DNA from: an uncultured Pseudomonadales bacterium
GTDB taxonomy: Bacteria; Pseudomonadota; Gammaproteobacteria; Pseudomonadales; Azotimanducaceae
Assembly (NCBI GenBank): GCA_958296405.1
Contig: OY282519.1
Span: 1,782,132-1,846,131 of the forward strand
DNA length: 64,000 nt
Direction of reading: 5' to 3'
Shown: positions 39,727 through 49,604 of the stretch, piece by piece
Numbering within the stretch: the first letter of the stretch is position 1
How the letters are laid out: each line of letters begins with the position of its first letter
Position numbers and translations under genes: made by a program
The notes under the pieces: generated by a model
Databases searched by the model: none
What the model was told of the DNA's origin: nothing
The model's input: the letters and a program-made list of their open reading frames with translations, nothing else

Positions 39727-42256
39727 AGTGACCGTCAAACAGTTCGCCGAGGAAGTCGGCGCGACAACCGACCGCGTGCTGAAGCAAATCAGGGAAGCCG
39801 GGCTGCCTCAGCGCGGCGAGAACGAAGCCGTCAGCGACGAGCAGCGCGAGGCCATCCTCGTTTTTCTGCGGCAACGCCACGGCACTGGCTCGGCCGCGAG
39901 CCGCATCACGTTGAAGCGCACGTCCCACTCCACGCTGAAGATGGGGCAGGGCCGCATGGGCCGCACGGTGACGGTGCAGCGCAAACGACGCCGCACCTAT
40001 GTGCGGCCCGCCGAGGGCCAACCGGTGGCGCCGGCGGAACCCACGCCGGTGGCGCCCATGGAAGCCGAGGTGGAAGCGCGCCGCCGCGAGCAAGGCGCGG
40101 CGCGGGAAGCGGCGGAGGCGGAGCTCAAGCGACGCGCCGAGCAAGAGGCGGAAGCGGAAGCCGAAGCGGAACGCGAGGCGCAGCGCGAGAAAGCAGCGCG
40201 CGAGCAGGAGGAAGCGGCGCGGCTCGCCGCCGAGCAGGCGGTGCAGCGCGAAGTGACGGATGCCGCCGCCAAAGCCCAAGCCGAGGCGCAGCAGGCCGCC
40301 AAAACGACGCAAGCGCGCCCCGGCAAACGCGGCAAGGATCGCTCCAAGGAGCGCGAACGCGGCAAGGGAGATTTCGCCCCCCGCAGCCGGCGCCGCGACG
40401 AACTCTCCCTTAAGCGGGGCCCGCATCGCCCGCGCCGGCGGGCGCCAGTGCGCATCTCCGTGGAGACGCGCGGCGGCGGCTTCGAGCGCCCGCAGGAATC
40501 CATTCAGCGCGAAGTGGAGCTCAGCGACGCCATCGCCGTGGGCGACCTCGCGGCGCACATGAGCGTCAAGGCTGGGGAAGTCATCAAGACGCTCATGGGC
40601 TTGGGCGTGATGGCCACCATCAACCAAGTGCTCGATCAAGACACGGCTACCCTCGTCGTCGAGGAGATGGGCCACAAGGTGCGGCTCGTCGTTGCAGACG
40701 AGTTGGAGCACGAGCACAAGGAGTCGCTCAAGATCGAAGGCGACGGCGAGCCCCGTTCGCCAGTGGTGACGGTGATGGGCCATGTCGATCACGGCAAAAC
40801 CTCACTGCTGGACTTCATCCGCAATACCCGCGTGGTCGCCGGCGAGGCCGGCGGCATCACCCAGCACATCGGTGCCTACCGCGTGGAGACGGAGCACGGC
40901 GACATCAGCTTCCTCGACACGCCCGGGCACGCGGCGTTCACGGCGATGCGCGCCCGGGGCGCCGCATCGACGGACATCGTGGTGCTGGTGGTGGCCGCGG
41001 ACGACGGCGTGATGCCGCAGACGATCGAGGCGGTGCAACATGCCAAGGCGGCGTCCGTGCCCATCATCGTCGCCATCAACAAGATGGATTTGGAAGGCGC
41101 CGACCCAGAGCGCATCAAGCAGGAACTCGTCGCCATCGAGGTGATCCCAGAGGAACTCGGCGGCGACACGCAATTCGTGCAGGTGTCCGCGGAGACGGGA
41201 GACGGCATCAGCGGCCTGCTCGAAGCCGTGAAGCTGCAAGCCGAGATTCTGGAATTGAAGGCGGTGCGCGACGCGGCCGGCCGCGGCATCGTGGTGGAGT
41301 CGCGCTTGGAGCGTGGCCGCGGCCCGGTGGCGACGATGCTCGTCCAGAACGGCACGCTGCGCCGCGGCGATGTGGTGATTGCCGGCGAGCGTTACGGGCG
41401 CGTGCGGCTCTTGGTGAACGAGCGGGGCGATCCGGTGCATGAAGCCGGGCCGTCCGTGCCAGTGGAAATGCTCGGCCTCAATGCCACGCCCGAAGCCGGC
41501 GACGACTTTTCCGTGGTGGCGGACGAAAGGCGCGCCCGCGAGCTGGCCGAGTTCCGCGCCGGCCGCAGCCAGCAGCAGCGCCATGCGAGACAGCAAGCGG
41601 CGCGCCTCGAGAACGTGTTCGCCGGCTTCAAGGAAGGCGAGCGGCGGGTGCTGAAAGTGGTGGCAAAGGCGGATGTGCGCGGGTCGCTGGAGGCCATCAT
41701 GCAAGCCTGCGCGGAACTGGGCAACGACGAAGTGGCCGTGAACATCCTCGGCTCCGGCGTCGGCGGCATCACCGAATCGGATGCCACCTTGGCGATGACG
41801 TACGGCGCCGCGATCTTCGGCTTCAATGTGCGCGCGGACGGCAACGCCAAGGCGATCATCGAGCGCGAGCGGATCGACTTGCGCTACTACAGCGTCATCT
41901 ACGAGTTGCTGGACGACATCAAGCGCGTGCTGCAGGACATGCTCGCACCCGAAATCCGCGAAGAGATCTTGGGTGCCGCGGAAGTGCGGGACGTGTTCCG
42001 CTCGCCGCGCTACGGCCAAGTTGCCGGCTGCATGGTGTTGGACGGCGCGGTGTTCCGCAACCGGAAGATCCGCGTGCTGCGCGACAACGTCGTCATCTTC
42101 GAAGGCGAGCTTGAATCCCTGCGGCGTTTTAAGGAAGACGTGAACGAAGTGCGCAATGGCCTTGAATGTGGCATCGGCGTGCGCAACTACAACGACGTGA
42201 AGGTGGGCGACAAGATCGAAGTGTTCGAGGCGCGGGAAGTGGCGCGGGTGCTGTAG
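39719..42256 (+). CDS. infB: Translation initiation factor IF-2
   Basis: IF-2 is the GTPase that places initiator tRNA on the 30S subunit and promotes joining of the 50S. The 845-residue protein has the N-terminal IF2N domain ([19 protein letters not shown]), a highly charged Ala/Glu/Arg-rich linker (about residues 100-225), a second IF2N-like domain, the G domain ([24 protein letters not shown]) and C-terminal domains II-IV. The initiator tRNA it uses is encoded upstream in the same cluster. Confidence 0.97.
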   Translation: MAEVTVKQFAEEVGATTDRVLKQIREAGLPQRGENEAVSDEQREAILVFLRQRHGTGSAASRITLKRTSHSTLKMGQGRMGRTVTVQRKRRRTYVRPAEGQPVAPAEPTPVAPMEAEVEARRREQGAAREAAEAELKRRAEQEAEAEAEAEREAQREKAAREQEEAARLAAEQAVQREVTDAAAKAQAEAQQAAKTTQARPGKRGKDRSKERERGKGDFAPRSRRRDELSLKRGPHRPRRRAPVRISVETRGGGFERPQESIQREVELSDAIAVGDLAAHMSVKAGEVIKTLMGLGVMATINQVLDQDTATLVVEEMGHKVRLVVADELEHEHKESLKIEGDGEPRSPVVTVMGHVDHGKTSLLDFIRNTRVVAGEAGGITQHIGAYRVETEHGDISFLDTPGHAAFTAMRARGAASTDIVVLVVAADDGVMPQTIEAVQHAKAASVPIIVAINKMDLEGADPERIKQELVAIEVIPEELGGDTQFVQVSAETGDGISGLLEAVKLQAEILELKAVRDAAGRGIVVESRLERGRGPVATMLVQNGTLRRGDVVIAGERYGRVRLLVNERGDPVHEAGPSVPVEMLGLNATPEAGDDFSVVADERRARELAEFRAGRSQQQRHARQQAARLENVFAGFKEGERRVLKVVAKADVRGSLEAIMQACAELGNDEVAVNILGSGVGGITESDATLAMTYGAAIFGFNVRADGNAKAIIERERIDLRYYSVIYELLDDIKRVLQDMLAPEIREEILGAAEVRDVFRSPRYGQVAGCMVLDGAVFRNRKIRVLRDNVVIFEGELESLRRFKEDVNEVRNGLECGIGVRNYNDVKVGDKIEVFEAREVARVL

Positions 42257-42258
42257 CC

Positions 42259-42642
42259 ATGGCCGTGAGGACACGCAACAGCGAACGCGACTTGAAGCTT
42301 GGCGACCTCATTCGCGACGAGATCGCGCAGGTGCTTTTGGCCGACACGCGCGATCCGCGCATCGGCATGACGAACGTCACCGAGGTGCGCGTCAGCCGGG
42401 ACATGCGCTTCGCCGACGTCTATGTGCGGTCGCTGCCGGTGGCGCATGGCGCGCGCCGGCGCGAGTTGCTGGAGGCCCTCGATCACGCCGCCGGCTTCAT
42501 GCGCTCTGCCATCGCCCGCCGCAACACGTTGCGCGCCACGCCGCGGCTGCGGTTTCGCTACGACGATTTGGTGGAATCTGGCCCGCGCATGGAAGCGCTC
42601 ATCGATCGCGCAGTGGCTGCGGATCAAGGCGCAGAGGCTTGA
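42259..42642 (+). CDS. rbfA: 30S ribosome-binding factor RbfA
   Basis: RbfA is a cold-shock-related factor for maturation of the 16S rRNA 5' end. The 127-residue protein shows ERDLKLGDLIRDEIAQVLL, DPRIGMTNVTEVRVSRDM and the KH-like core ending LRFRYDDLVESGPRMEALI. The ATG lies 2 nt after the infB stop; truB starts 3 nt after the rbfA stop. Confidence 0.96.
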   Translation: MAVRTRNSERDLKLGDLIRDEIAQVLLADTRDPRIGMTNVTEVRVSRDMRFADVYVRSLPVAHGARRRELLEALDHAAGFMRSAIARRNTLRATPRLRFRYDDLVESGPRMEALIDRAVAADQGAEA

Positions 42643-42645
42643 ACG

Positions 42646-43578
42646 ATGGCGCGGCGCTCGCGTGGCCGAGACGTGTCTGGCGTGCTGGCGCTGGACAAGC
42701 CGGCCGGCATGACATCCAACCAGGCCGTGCAGGCGGCCAAGCGGCTGTTCCGTGCCCGCAAGGTGGGCCACACGGGCAGCTTGGATCCGCTTGCGACCGG
42801 CGTGCTGCCGCTTTGCTTCGGCGCCGCCACGAAACTGTCGCAGTTCCTTCTCAATTCGGACAAGCGCTACCTCACCGAGGCGCGGCTCGGCGTCAGCACG
42901 GACAGCGGCGACGCGGAAGGGAAAATCCTTGCCGAGCGCCCGGTGGGCGACCTGTCGCGATGCCAAGTGGAGGCGGCGCTCGATGCATTCCGGGGCGACG
43001 TGGATCAGGTGCCGTCGATGTTCTCGGCCATCAAGCATCAGGGCCAGCCGCTCTACAAGCTGGCGCGGCGCGGCCTGGAAGTGGAGCGGGAAGCGCGCCG
43101 GGTGACCATCCATGCCAACGAACTCGTGGCCTTCGGCGCCGATGCGCTGACGCTGGACATCCATTGCAGCAAGGGCACTTACGTGCGCTCCATCGTCGCC
43201 GAACTCGGCGAAGCGTTGGGCTGCGGAGCGCATGTGACGGCGTTGCGGCGCACCATGGCCGGGCCCTTTGCCGAATCCGATCTCGTCACCTTCGAGGCAT
43301 TGGAGGCCGCGAACGCCGAAGGGCGTTTGGATGCGCTCCTGCAGCCAGCGTGGAACGCCGTGCGGCAGTGGCCGATGGTCACATTGACGGCGGACACCGC
43401 GTACTATCTGCGTCAGGGGCAGCCCGTGCTGGTGCCCCATGCGCCCCCTGCCGGCTGGGTGCGGCTCTTCGAGCGCACCGGTGGGCAGGATGCTGGCGCC
43501 TGCGGCCAATTCCTCGGCGTGGGCGAGATTCTAGAGTGTGGCCGCGTGGCGCCGAGGCGCCTGCTCGCGGAGCGATGA
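42646..43578 (+). CDS. truB: tRNA pseudouridine(55) synthase TruB
   Basis: TruB makes pseudouridine 55 in the T-loop of tRNAs. The 310-residue protein has GVLALDKPAGMTSNQAVQ, the catalytic aspartate motif GHTGSLDPLATGVLPL, SMFSAIKHQGQPLYKLAR and CSKGTYVRSIVAELGEALG, with a C-terminal PUA-like region. It lies in the normal rbfA-truB-rpsO order. Confidence 0.97.
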   Translation: MARRSRGRDVSGVLALDKPAGMTSNQAVQAAKRLFRARKVGHTGSLDPLATGVLPLCFGAATKLSQFLLNSDKRYLTEARLGVSTDSGDAEGKILAERPVGDLSRCQVEAALDAFRGDVDQVPSMFSAIKHQGQPLYKLARRGLEVEREARRVTIHANELVAFGADALTLDIHCSKGTYVRSIVAELGEALGCGAHVTALRRTMAGPFAESDLVTFEALEAANAEGRLDALLQPAWNAVRQWPMVTLTADTAYYLRQGQPVLVPHAPPAGWVRLFERTGGQDAGACGQFLGVGEILECGRVAPRRLLAER

Positions 43579-43637
43579 GCGCCAGCCGACCGGCGCCGGC
43601 GCGCGGCCACGAACGAGACATGGCAGGAGATTGATAG

Positions 43638-43907
43638 ATGGCGCTCACCGCCGACGCGAAGAAACTGATCGTCCAGGAGCACCAACTCAGCGACAACGAC
43701 ACCGGCTCGCCGGAGGTTCAAGTGGCGCTGTTGACGCACAACATCAATTCCTTGCAGCAGCACTTCCGTGCGCACGGCAAGGATCATCACTCGCGCCGCG
43801 GGCTCATCCGCATGGTCAGCCAGCGGCGCAAACTGCTCGACTACCTGAAGGGCAAGGACAGCGGCCGCTACGCGGCGTTGATTGAACGGCTTGGCCTGCG
43901 GCGCTAG
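43638..43907 (+). CDS. rpsO: 30S ribosomal protein S15
   Basis: S15 binds the 16S rRNA central domain early in 30S assembly. The 89-residue protein is standard length, with [41 protein letters not shown] and a final [16 protein letters not shown] possible ribosome binding site (GGAGA) lies about 12 nt before the ATG. In E. coli S15 represses its own translation; no pseudoknot could be checked here. pnp follows after an 88-bp gap containing a hairpin. Confidence 0.97.
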   Translation: MALTADAKKLIVQEHQLSDNDTGSPEVQVALLTHNINSLQQHFRAHGKDHHSRRGLIRMVSQRRKLLDYLKGKDSGRYAALIERLGLRR

Positions 43908-43924
43908 GCGCCATCCAAGCGAAG

Positions 43925-43951
43925 GCGCCACGCCGCATGGGCGGGTGGCGC
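43925..43951 (+). promoter_or_regulatory. Hairpin between rpsO and pnp
   Basis: GCGCCAC (43925-43931) and GTGGCGC (43945-43951) pair around a 13-nt loop, with no T-run after. In E. coli the rpsO-pnp gap holds a terminator and an RNase III-processed stem used in pnp autoregulation; a similar role here is an inference. A direct repeat of CCTCTGAACA follows (about 43956 and 43971). Confidence 0.45.
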
Positions 43952-43995
43952 GATGCCTCTGAACAGCTACCTCTGAACAACTAAAGGAGAGAGGT

Positions 43996-46086
43996 TTGAA
44001 TCCAGTTAGAACAGAGTTTCGCTACGGCGAACACACGGTGACGTTGGAGACCAATCGCGTCGCAAAACAGGCGACGGCGAGCGTCTTCGCCCGCATGGGC
44101 GATTCGGTGGTGCTGTGTACCGCGGTGGTCGTTCCGGAGCCGCGGCCAAACCAAGGCTTCTTCCCGCTCACCGTGAACTACGAGGAAAAGATGTATGCGG
44201 TCGGGAAGATCCCCGGCGGCTTCCCGCGCCGCGAGGGGCGCCCCACCGAGAAGGAGACGCTCACCTGCCGGTTGATTGACCGTCCCATCCGGCCCTTGTT
44301 CCCGAAGGGCTTCATGAACGAGGTGCAGGTCATCTGCACGGTGATGTCCGTGGAGCGCGACATGGACCCGGACATCTTGGCGATGTTGGGCGCGTCGGCG
44401 GCGCTCTCGCTGTCTGGCGCCCCATTCGGCGGCCCCATCGGCGCCGCCCGCGTTGGCTTGGTGGATGGCGCCTATGTGCTGAATCCCAGCGTGGAGACGC
44501 TGAAGGAATCCGCGCTCAACATGGTGGTGGCCGGCACCCGCTCCGCGGTGCTGATGGTGGAGTCCGAGGCCAGCGAACTCTCCGAGGACCGGATGCTCGG
44601 CGGCGTGCTCTACGCGCATCAAGAGATGCAGACGGCCCTCGACGCCATTGACGACTTGGTGGCCGCGGCCGGCAAGCCGAAGTGGGATTGGCAGCCGGCA
44701 GCGGTGGACGCAGACCTTGCCGAGCGCATTGAGGCTTCCGTGGGCGCAGCGTTGGGCGATGCCTACCGCATCACCGACAAGGTGGAACGGGTCGGCCAAG
44801 TACACGCGTTGCGTGACCAGGCCGTCACCGAACTGGCCACCGAGGACACCCCCGAAGACGCCGTGGCGAGCGCCTTCGCCGCGCTGGAAAAGCGCATTGT
44901 GCGCGAGCGGGTGCTGAACGGCGAGCCACGCATCGATGGCCGCTCGCAAGACGCGGTGCGTCCCATCGCGGTCGAAGTGGGCCTGTTGCCGAGGGCGCAT
45001 GGCTCAGCCCTCTTCACGCGCGGCGAGACGCAAGCCATCGTCACCGCCACCATGGGCACGGTGCGCGATGCGGCGTTGGTCGAGACGCTGCACGGCACCT
45101 ACAAAGACCCATTCCTCCTGCACTACAACTTCCCGCCTTACAGCGTCGGCGAAGCCGCGTTCCTAGGCGGCCCGAAGCGCCGCGAGATTGGCCACGGGCG
45201 CTTGGCGCGGCGCGGCATCTCGGCGGTGCTGCCAGATCCGGAAGACTTCCCCTTCACGGTGCGCGTGGTGTCCGAGATCACCGAGAGCAACGGCTCGAGC
45301 TCGATGGCGAGCGTCTGCGGCGCCTCGCTTGCGCTGATGGATGCCGGGGTGCCGGTGCGGGCGCCGGTGGCCGGCGTGGCCATGGGCTTGGTGAAGGATG
45401 GCGACCGCCACACGGTGCTGACGGACATCCTGGGTGACGAGGATCACTTGGGCGACATGGACTTCAAGGTGGCCGGCACCGCGCAGGGCGTCACCGCCTT
45501 GCAGATGGACATCAAGATCGACGGCATCACCGAGGAAATCATGGAGGCGGCGCTGGCTCAGGCGCACGGCGCGCGGCTGCACATCTTGGGCGAAATGAAC
45601 AAGGTGATTGCCGAGGCGCGGCCAAACCTCTCAGAGAACGCGCCGTCCATCGCGCTCCTCAAGGTGAACCCAGACAAAATCCGCGACATCATCGGCAAAG
45701 GCGGCGTCACCATTCGTTCCATCGTGGAGGAGACGGGGGCAGAGGTGGATGTGGAAGACGACGGCACCGTGCGCATCTACGGCGAGGATCAAGCCTCGAA
45801 GGATGCGGCCGTGGCGCGGGTGGAGGAAATCACCGCGGAAGCGGAGGTGGGCAAGATCTACAGCGGCAAGGTGGTGCGCATCGAGGACTATGGCGCGTTC
45901 GTTAACATCCTGCCCGGCAAGGATGGCCTGCTGCACATCTCGCAGATCGCCAAGCACCGCGTGGAGAAGGTGACGGATCATCTTCAGGAAGGCCAGGAAG
46001 TGGAAGTGGTCGTTCTCGACCTCGACCAGCGCGGCCGCATCAAACTCTCCATCAAGGAACTGCCGAACTACGCCGAAACAGCTTGA
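43996..46086 (+). CDS. pnp: Polyribonucleotide nucleotidyltransferase (PNPase)
   Basis: PNPase degrades RNA 3' to 5' with phosphate and is part of the degradosome. The 696-residue protein has two RNase PH-like domains (first [19 protein letters not shown] and [14 protein letters not shown]; second [19 protein letters not shown], with MDFKVAGT), a KH domain ([20 protein letters not shown]) and an S1 domain ([20 protein letters not shown]). The TTG start follows AAAGGAGAGAGG; a UUG start for pnp is also known in E. coli. It ends soon after the S1 domain, with a short tail. Confidence 0.97.
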   Translation: MNPVRTEFRYGEHTVTLETNRVAKQATASVFARMGDSVVLCTAVVVPEPRPNQGFFPLTVNYEEKMYAVGKIPGGFPRREGRPTEKETLTCRLIDRPIRPLFPKGFMNEVQVICTVMSVERDMDPDILAMLGASAALSLSGAPFGGPIGAARVGLVDGAYVLNPSVETLKESALNMVVAGTRSAVLMVESEASELSEDRMLGGVLYAHQEMQTALDAIDDLVAAAGKPKWDWQPAAVDADLAERIEASVGAALGDAYRITDKVERVGQVHALRDQAVTELATEDTPEDAVASAFAALEKRIVRERVLNGEPRIDGRSQDAVRPIAVEVGLLPRAHGSALFTRGETQAIVTATMGTVRDAALVETLHGTYKDPFLLHYNFPPYSVGEAAFLGGPKRREIGHGRLARRGISAVLPDPEDFPFTVRVVSEITESNGSSSMASVCGASLALMDAGVPVRAPVAGVAMGLVKDGDRHTVLTDILGDEDHLGDMDFKVAGTAQGVTALQMDIKIDGITEEIMEAALAQAHGARLHILGEMNKVIAEARPNLSENAPSIALLKVNPDKIRDIIGKGGVTIRSIVEETGAEVDVEDDGTVRIYGEDQASKDAAVARVEEITAEAEVGKIYSGKVVRIEDYGAFVNILPGKDGLLHISQIAKHRVEKVTDHLQEGQEVEVVVLDLDQRGRIKLSIKELPNYAETA

Positions 46087-46097
46087 GCCGGCGCTGG

Positions 46098-46182
46098 CCG
46101 CGGGGTGGCTCATTTGGGCCGTCCCCGCGGTGCCTCCGCTAGCTGGCTAGGTTCATGCTCCGGGCGCCCCGCTTGCGGGGCG
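46098..46182 (+). terminator. Two GC-rich hairpins after pnp
   Basis: CCGCGGGG (46098-46105) pairs with CCCCGCGG (46123-46130), and CGCCCCGC (46165-46172) pairs with GCGGGGCG (46175-46182). Neither has a T-run. They probably end or protect the pnp transcript. The rest of the 379-bp gap before the RloA gene shows only a 38-codon open frame at 46240-46356 that I cannot identify. Confidence 0.4.
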
Positions 46183-46400
46183 TCGCATTCGGCAAGAGGC
46201 GTGTCCGAGAGAACTCCTTTTGGCTTCTCGCCAGACACCATGAGCACCGACGCAATGCCCTCAACTCGCGCATTTGTGCCGCGGCCGGATGCGTTGGCGG
46301 GCTGGTCGAAGGTGGACGCAACGTCGGCGCTGTGGAGGGCGGACAAAGACCGCTGACAATCCACGGCGAAGTGCAAGCAAATGCGCGTTAGAAGCGATTT

Positions 46401-46430
46401 TTGCGTGACTTTCGCTCTTTTGTCTATTAG
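46401..46430 (+). promoter_or_regulatory. Possible promoter of the rloA-rloB pair
   Basis: TTGCGT (46401-46406) and TATTAG (46425-46430) are 18 bp apart in a locally AT-rich stretch, 36 nt before the rloA ATG. It is a moderate match to a sigma-70 promoter. Confidence 0.4.
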
Positions 46431-46465
46431 AGTGCATGTCGAACGCGTAGAGGGGGACAGAGACC

Positions 46466-47716
46466 ATGCTGTTGCGTTTTGTCGTCGCCAATCACCTCTC
46501 CATCCGAGACCGGCAGGAGCTGTCGCTGGTCGCATCGGCGCTCTCCGATGCTAAAGACGGCCTGATCCGCTGCCCCGCGTCGCCAAGCGGGTTCGTTCTC
46601 CCGGCAATAGTGATCTACGGTGCCAATGCCTCCGGCAAGAGCAACATTGTGGACGCCATGGGCACCATGCGGCTAATGGTCCTGGAGTCCCACGAGGCTG
46701 GCAAGCCAGCCGCTGGCGTCGCGGACCGGCAGCACTTCCGTCTCGATGCCGCAAGCGCCGCGTCGCCGTCTCACTTCGAGATGGATTTCATGCTTGGCGA
46801 TGTGCGCCACCACTACGGATTTGAGGCCACCGACAAGGAGTTTGTCAGCGAGTGGCTGCTCGACTATCCGTCTGGGCGTCGGCGGGTGCTGTTTGAACGC
46901 GACGGCGGCAAGTTTCGCTTCGGGCGGGCGCTCAAGGGCCGCAACCGCATCCTTGCCGACCTCACCCGGGAGAACAGCTTGTTCCTATCGGCAGCGGCCC
47001 AGCACGGCCACGAAAAGCTGACATCGGTGTTCTCCTACTTCCTGAAGATGAACGGTGTGTTGGGGCGTACGATTTCCGGGTCGCTCGCGTCGGCCGCGCT
47101 TGCCGACGACGAACTGGATCAGCGCGTGTTGGACTTTCTGGGCGAGGCGGACACGGGCGTTGTGGACTATCGCCGAGTGGTGGAAGAACTGACGGAGAGT
47201 GACCGGGAGCTGATGCGCAAGTTGTCGGCCCTTGGCGTCCGCACTCCCCCTGAGCCTCTGTCGCGCATCGAACTGGCGCACCGTGGGTCAGAGAAAGACG
47301 TGTACTTCGAGCTGGAACGCGAAAGCGCGGGGACGCGCCGCCTGCTGTTGATTCTCACCCAGCTGTTCGATTCGTTGGACTCAGGTTCTCCGCTGGTGGT
47401 TGACGAGCTTGACCTTAGCCTGCATACGGCAGCGTCCCGGGCGCTGTTGAGTTTCTTCTGTTCGTCAAGCACCAACCCCTACGGCGCCCAACTCATTGCC
47501 ACGATCCACGACACCAATCTGCTTGACGCCCCGATGCTGCGTCGAGACCAAGTGTGGTTTGCCGAGAAGGAAGACGGTGCAACACGAACCTATCCCCTTA
47601 CGGACATCCGTACTCGCAAGGGCGACAACTTGGAACGAGGCTACCTTCAGCACCGCTACGGCGCAACCCCTCGACGATTGCGCACGACATCGTCCGCTTC
47701 GCCTCAACTTGCCTGA
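46466..47716 (+). CDS. rloA: RloA-like AAA15/ABC-type ATPase
   Basis: A 416-residue ATPase of the AAA15/OLD-like group. Walker A is YGANASGKSN (51-60), the ABC-like signature lies in ESAGTRRLLLIL, Walker B is LVVDELDLSLH and the switch histidine is in IATIHDTNLL. It opens MLLRFVVANHLSIRDRQELS, the usual first strand of this group. GAGGGGGACAGAG precedes the ATG. It is followed within 2 nt by an RloB-like gene; RloA/RloB were first noted beside type I restriction genes in Campylobacter, and related two-gene ATPase/RloB systems such as AbiL act in phage abortive infection. Defence is thus likely but unproven. Confidence 0.85.
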   Translation: MLLRFVVANHLSIRDRQELSLVASALSDAKDGLIRCPASPSGFVLPAIVIYGANASGKSNIVDAMGTMRLMVLESHEAGKPAAGVADRQHFRLDAASAASPSHFEMDFMLGDVRHHYGFEATDKEFVSEWLLDYPSGRRRVLFERDGGKFRFGRALKGRNRILADLTRENSLFLSAAAQHGHEKLTSVFSYFLKMNGVLGRTISGSLASAALADDELDQRVLDFLGEADTGVVDYRRVVEELTESDRELMRKLSALGVRTPPEPLSRIELAHRGSEKDVYFELERESAGTRRLLLILTQLFDSLDSGSPLVVDELDLSLHTAASRALLSFFCSSSTNPYGAQLIATIHDTNLLDAPMLRRDQVWFAEKEDGATRTYPLTDIRTRKGDNLERGYLQHRYGATPRRLRTTSSASPQLA

Positions 47717-47718
47717 AC

Positions 47719-48420
47719 TTGGCCAAGAAAAGAACACCCGCTCCGCTCAAACGTCGGAAGCATGTCGCCGAGCCCGAGCGGCGCTTCTACGTTTACTGTG
47801 AAGGAGCTAAAACTGAGCCTGAGTACCTGAGGGCGGTGCGACGCCGGTTCAAGCGTGCGTGGATCAAGATTGTAGGGGTCGGTGGCGTTGCACTCACAGT
47901 TGCGGACCGGGCGACCCAGTGTGCCAAGGAGCTCCGGTCGAACAGAAGGCGGCGCAGACAGGACACATCGTCGTATGAAGAACAGGACCAAGTGTGGGCG
48001 GTGTTCGACCGGGATAATCACCCACAGTTCGCCAATGCCGTCGATATGTGTCGCTCAAATCGGGTGGAGGTCGCCCAGTCCAATCCGTGCTTCGAGGTTT
48101 GGCTGGTTCTCCATCTGGAGGACTATGACAAGCCAGCCAGTAGCGGCGACATCCAAGCCCGACTGCATAAGTTGTTTCCTGAGTACGACCACGAGCAGTC
48201 GTCGAGCCCGAACTTCGAGACGCTTCTTGTAGAAGTGCAGGCGGCAGAGCTCCGTGCAGCAAGGCAGTTGCGGGCGCGAGAAGCCGAAAATCGGCCCTTC
48301 GGCAATCCTTCCACCACGGTCGGCTGCTTGACCCGCATCATCCGTGAGGCTCACGAGCTAACGCAACAGCGGTACACCCAAAGCGAGAGTCGAACGGGCT
48401 ACGCCGGTTCCGCCGCCTAG
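47719..48420 (+). CDS. rloB: RloB-like protein (TOPRIM-type nuclease candidate)
   Basis: A 233-residue RloB-family protein, probable effector of the preceding ATPase. It has a basic start, FYVYCEGAKTEPEYL (acidic residue typical of TOPRIM-like folds), WAVFDRDNHPQFANAVDM and SNPCFEVWLVLHLEDYDKP, in family order. The likely start is TTG 47719, 2 nt after the rloA stop, which gives LAKKRTPAPLKRRKH as in homologues; no in-frame ATG exists near it and no good ribosome binding site is seen, so coupling to rloA is expected. Its stop overlaps that of a convergent small ORF. Confidence 0.83.
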   Translation: MAKKRTPAPLKRRKHVAEPERRFYVYCEGAKTEPEYLRAVRRRFKRAWIKIVGVGGVALTVADRATQCAKELRSNRRRRRQDTSSYEEQDQVWAVFDRDNHPQFANAVDMCRSNRVEVAQSNPCFEVWLVLHLEDYDKPASSGDIQARLHKLFPEYDHEQSSSPNFETLLVEVQAAELRAARQLRAREAENRPFGNPSTTVGCLTRIIREAHELTQQRYTQSESRTGYAGSAA

Positions 48421-48743
48421 CGCTCGCGCAACGCGCCAGCTTCGGCGGCCGTCGCGCACTTCGGGATGCGCACTTGGCCTTCGACGGCTTCGAGTTGAAG
48501 ACGCGCCTCGTCAATGCCGCCGACCACCAGGTCCGCGAAACGACGCTCATTCGGAAGAACGCCCTCGTCGAACACGCCGATGGATTCGTTGTGCGCCTTC
48601 ACCGCGGATTCGAGCGCCTTGCCGAGGCGTCGGTTCGTGAGGACTAAGCGCAGCACGCTTTCCTGCAGTTCCCTGCCGACGGCCTGGATTTTCTTGGCGT
48701 TCCGCGCCACATCCACCTCAGCCAGCCGTGGGCCATCGCCCAC
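48417..48743 (-). CDS. Hypothetical protein (108 aa) downstream of frr
   Basis: A 108-residue ORF starting GTG (GDGPRLAEVDVARNAKKIQ) with AAGGGATAG upstream. It is predicted helical and contains LRLVLTNRRLGKALESAVK and FDEGVLPNERRFADLVVGG. I recognise no family. It runs in the frr direction, 52 bp after frr, and converges on rloB with their stops overlapping by 2 nt. It could belong to the RloAB insertion or be a small core gene. The amino-acid pattern looks like a real protein rather than a shadow. Confidence 0.5.
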   Translation of the reverse strand: MGDGPRLAEVDVARNAKKIQAVGRELQESVLRLVLTNRRLGKALESAVKAHNESIGVFDEGVLPNERRFADLVVGGIDEARLQLEAVEGQVRIPKCATAAEAGALRER

Positions 48744-48795
48744 AGCTATCCCTTTGTGGGAGCGTCGCCTGCCGGTGAGGGGCTACGCCTTCGCC

Positions 48796-49359
48796 TCAAA
48801 TCTCCAGCAAGTCCGCTTCCTTGCGCTCCAAGGCGGCGTCCACCTCCTGTACGCGTCGCGCGATGATCTTCTGCAGATCCTCTTCCGCCTTGTGCGCGTC
48901 ATCTTGGGTGATCTCCTTTTCCTTCAGGAAGTCGCGCACGTCGTGGATGGCGTCGCGGCGGACGTTGCGCATGGCGACGCGGGAGTGCTCGGCCTCTTGG
49001 CGGGCTTGGCGCGTGAGGTCGCGCCGATTCTCTTCGGTGAGCGGCGGCAGGGGCAGCCGCACCACCTCGCCGGTGGACGCTGGGGTGAGGCCCAAGTCGC
49101 TTGCGAGGATGGCCTTTTCGATGGCCGGCAGCATCTTCTTTTCCCAAGGCGAGACTAAGAGTGTGCGCCCCTCCTCCACGGTGACGGTGGCCACTTGGTT
49201 CACCGGCGTTTGGGTGCCGTAGTAATCCACCATCACGGTGTTCAACAACGATGGATGCGCGCGTCCCGTGCGGATGCGGGCGAAGGCGTCGTGCAGCGCC
49301 GCCAAGGACTTGCCCATCCGCTCGTCCGCGTCGCTCTTGATCTCGTCGATGAGTTCCAT
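48796..49359 (-). CDS. frr: Ribosome recycling factor
   Basis: RRF splits post-termination ribosomes together with EF-G. The 187-residue protein has MELIDEIKSDADERMGKSLA, FARIRTGRAHPSLLNTVMV, the YGTQTPVNQVA loop and the long C-terminal coiled-coil helices with RDAIHDVRDFLKEKEITQDD. GGGGGA precedes the ATG. It lies 245 bp after tsf with a terminator and no pyrH between, unlike the usual rpsB-tsf-pyrH-frr order. Confidence 0.97.
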   Translation of the reverse strand: MELIDEIKSDADERMGKSLAALHDAFARIRTGRAHPSLLNTVMVDYYGTQTPVNQVATVTVEEGRTLLVSPWEKKMLPAIEKAILASDLGLTPASTGEVVRLPLPPLTEENRRDLTRQARQEAEHSRVAMRNVRRDAIHDVRDFLKEKEITQDDAHKAEEDLQKIIARRVQEVDAALERKEADLLEI

Positions 49360-49537
49360 GAATCGAATCCCCCAACGCCAACCTTGGCACCGTGGACGGG
49401 CTGCGTCAAATGCGCCTCGACCCGCGGTGGCGCCGCGCGGCAGTCTGTCCCGGGCGGGCAGTTAGAGGGAAGGGAGTAGGCCGTTGCGTCGCCGCGTGCA
49501 ACCCGCGCGCCGCGTGCATCGCGCCCTGCGGGCAAAG

Positions 49538-49560
49538 GCCGCCGTCAAGTGGACGGCGGC
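49538..49560 (-). terminator. Strong hairpin terminator after tsf
   Basis: On the minus strand GCCGCCGTC and GACGGCGGC form a perfect 9-bp stem with a 5-nt loop, followed by CTTTG, 44 nt after the tsf stop. It should separate tsf-rpsB from frr. The remaining gap to frr shows no gene. Confidence 0.65.
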
Positions 49561-49604
49561 GGTTTGATGGCGCTTGGCGCCTAGCGCAAGGCTCGCGGGC
49601 GTCG

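Noticed and set aside
46110-46535. Minus-strand 141-codon frame between pnp and rloA, and the plus-strand 38-codon frame at 46240-46356
   Set aside because: No recognisable domain, no ribosome binding site, and the minus-strand frame overlaps rloA and its promoter; treated as chance frames.
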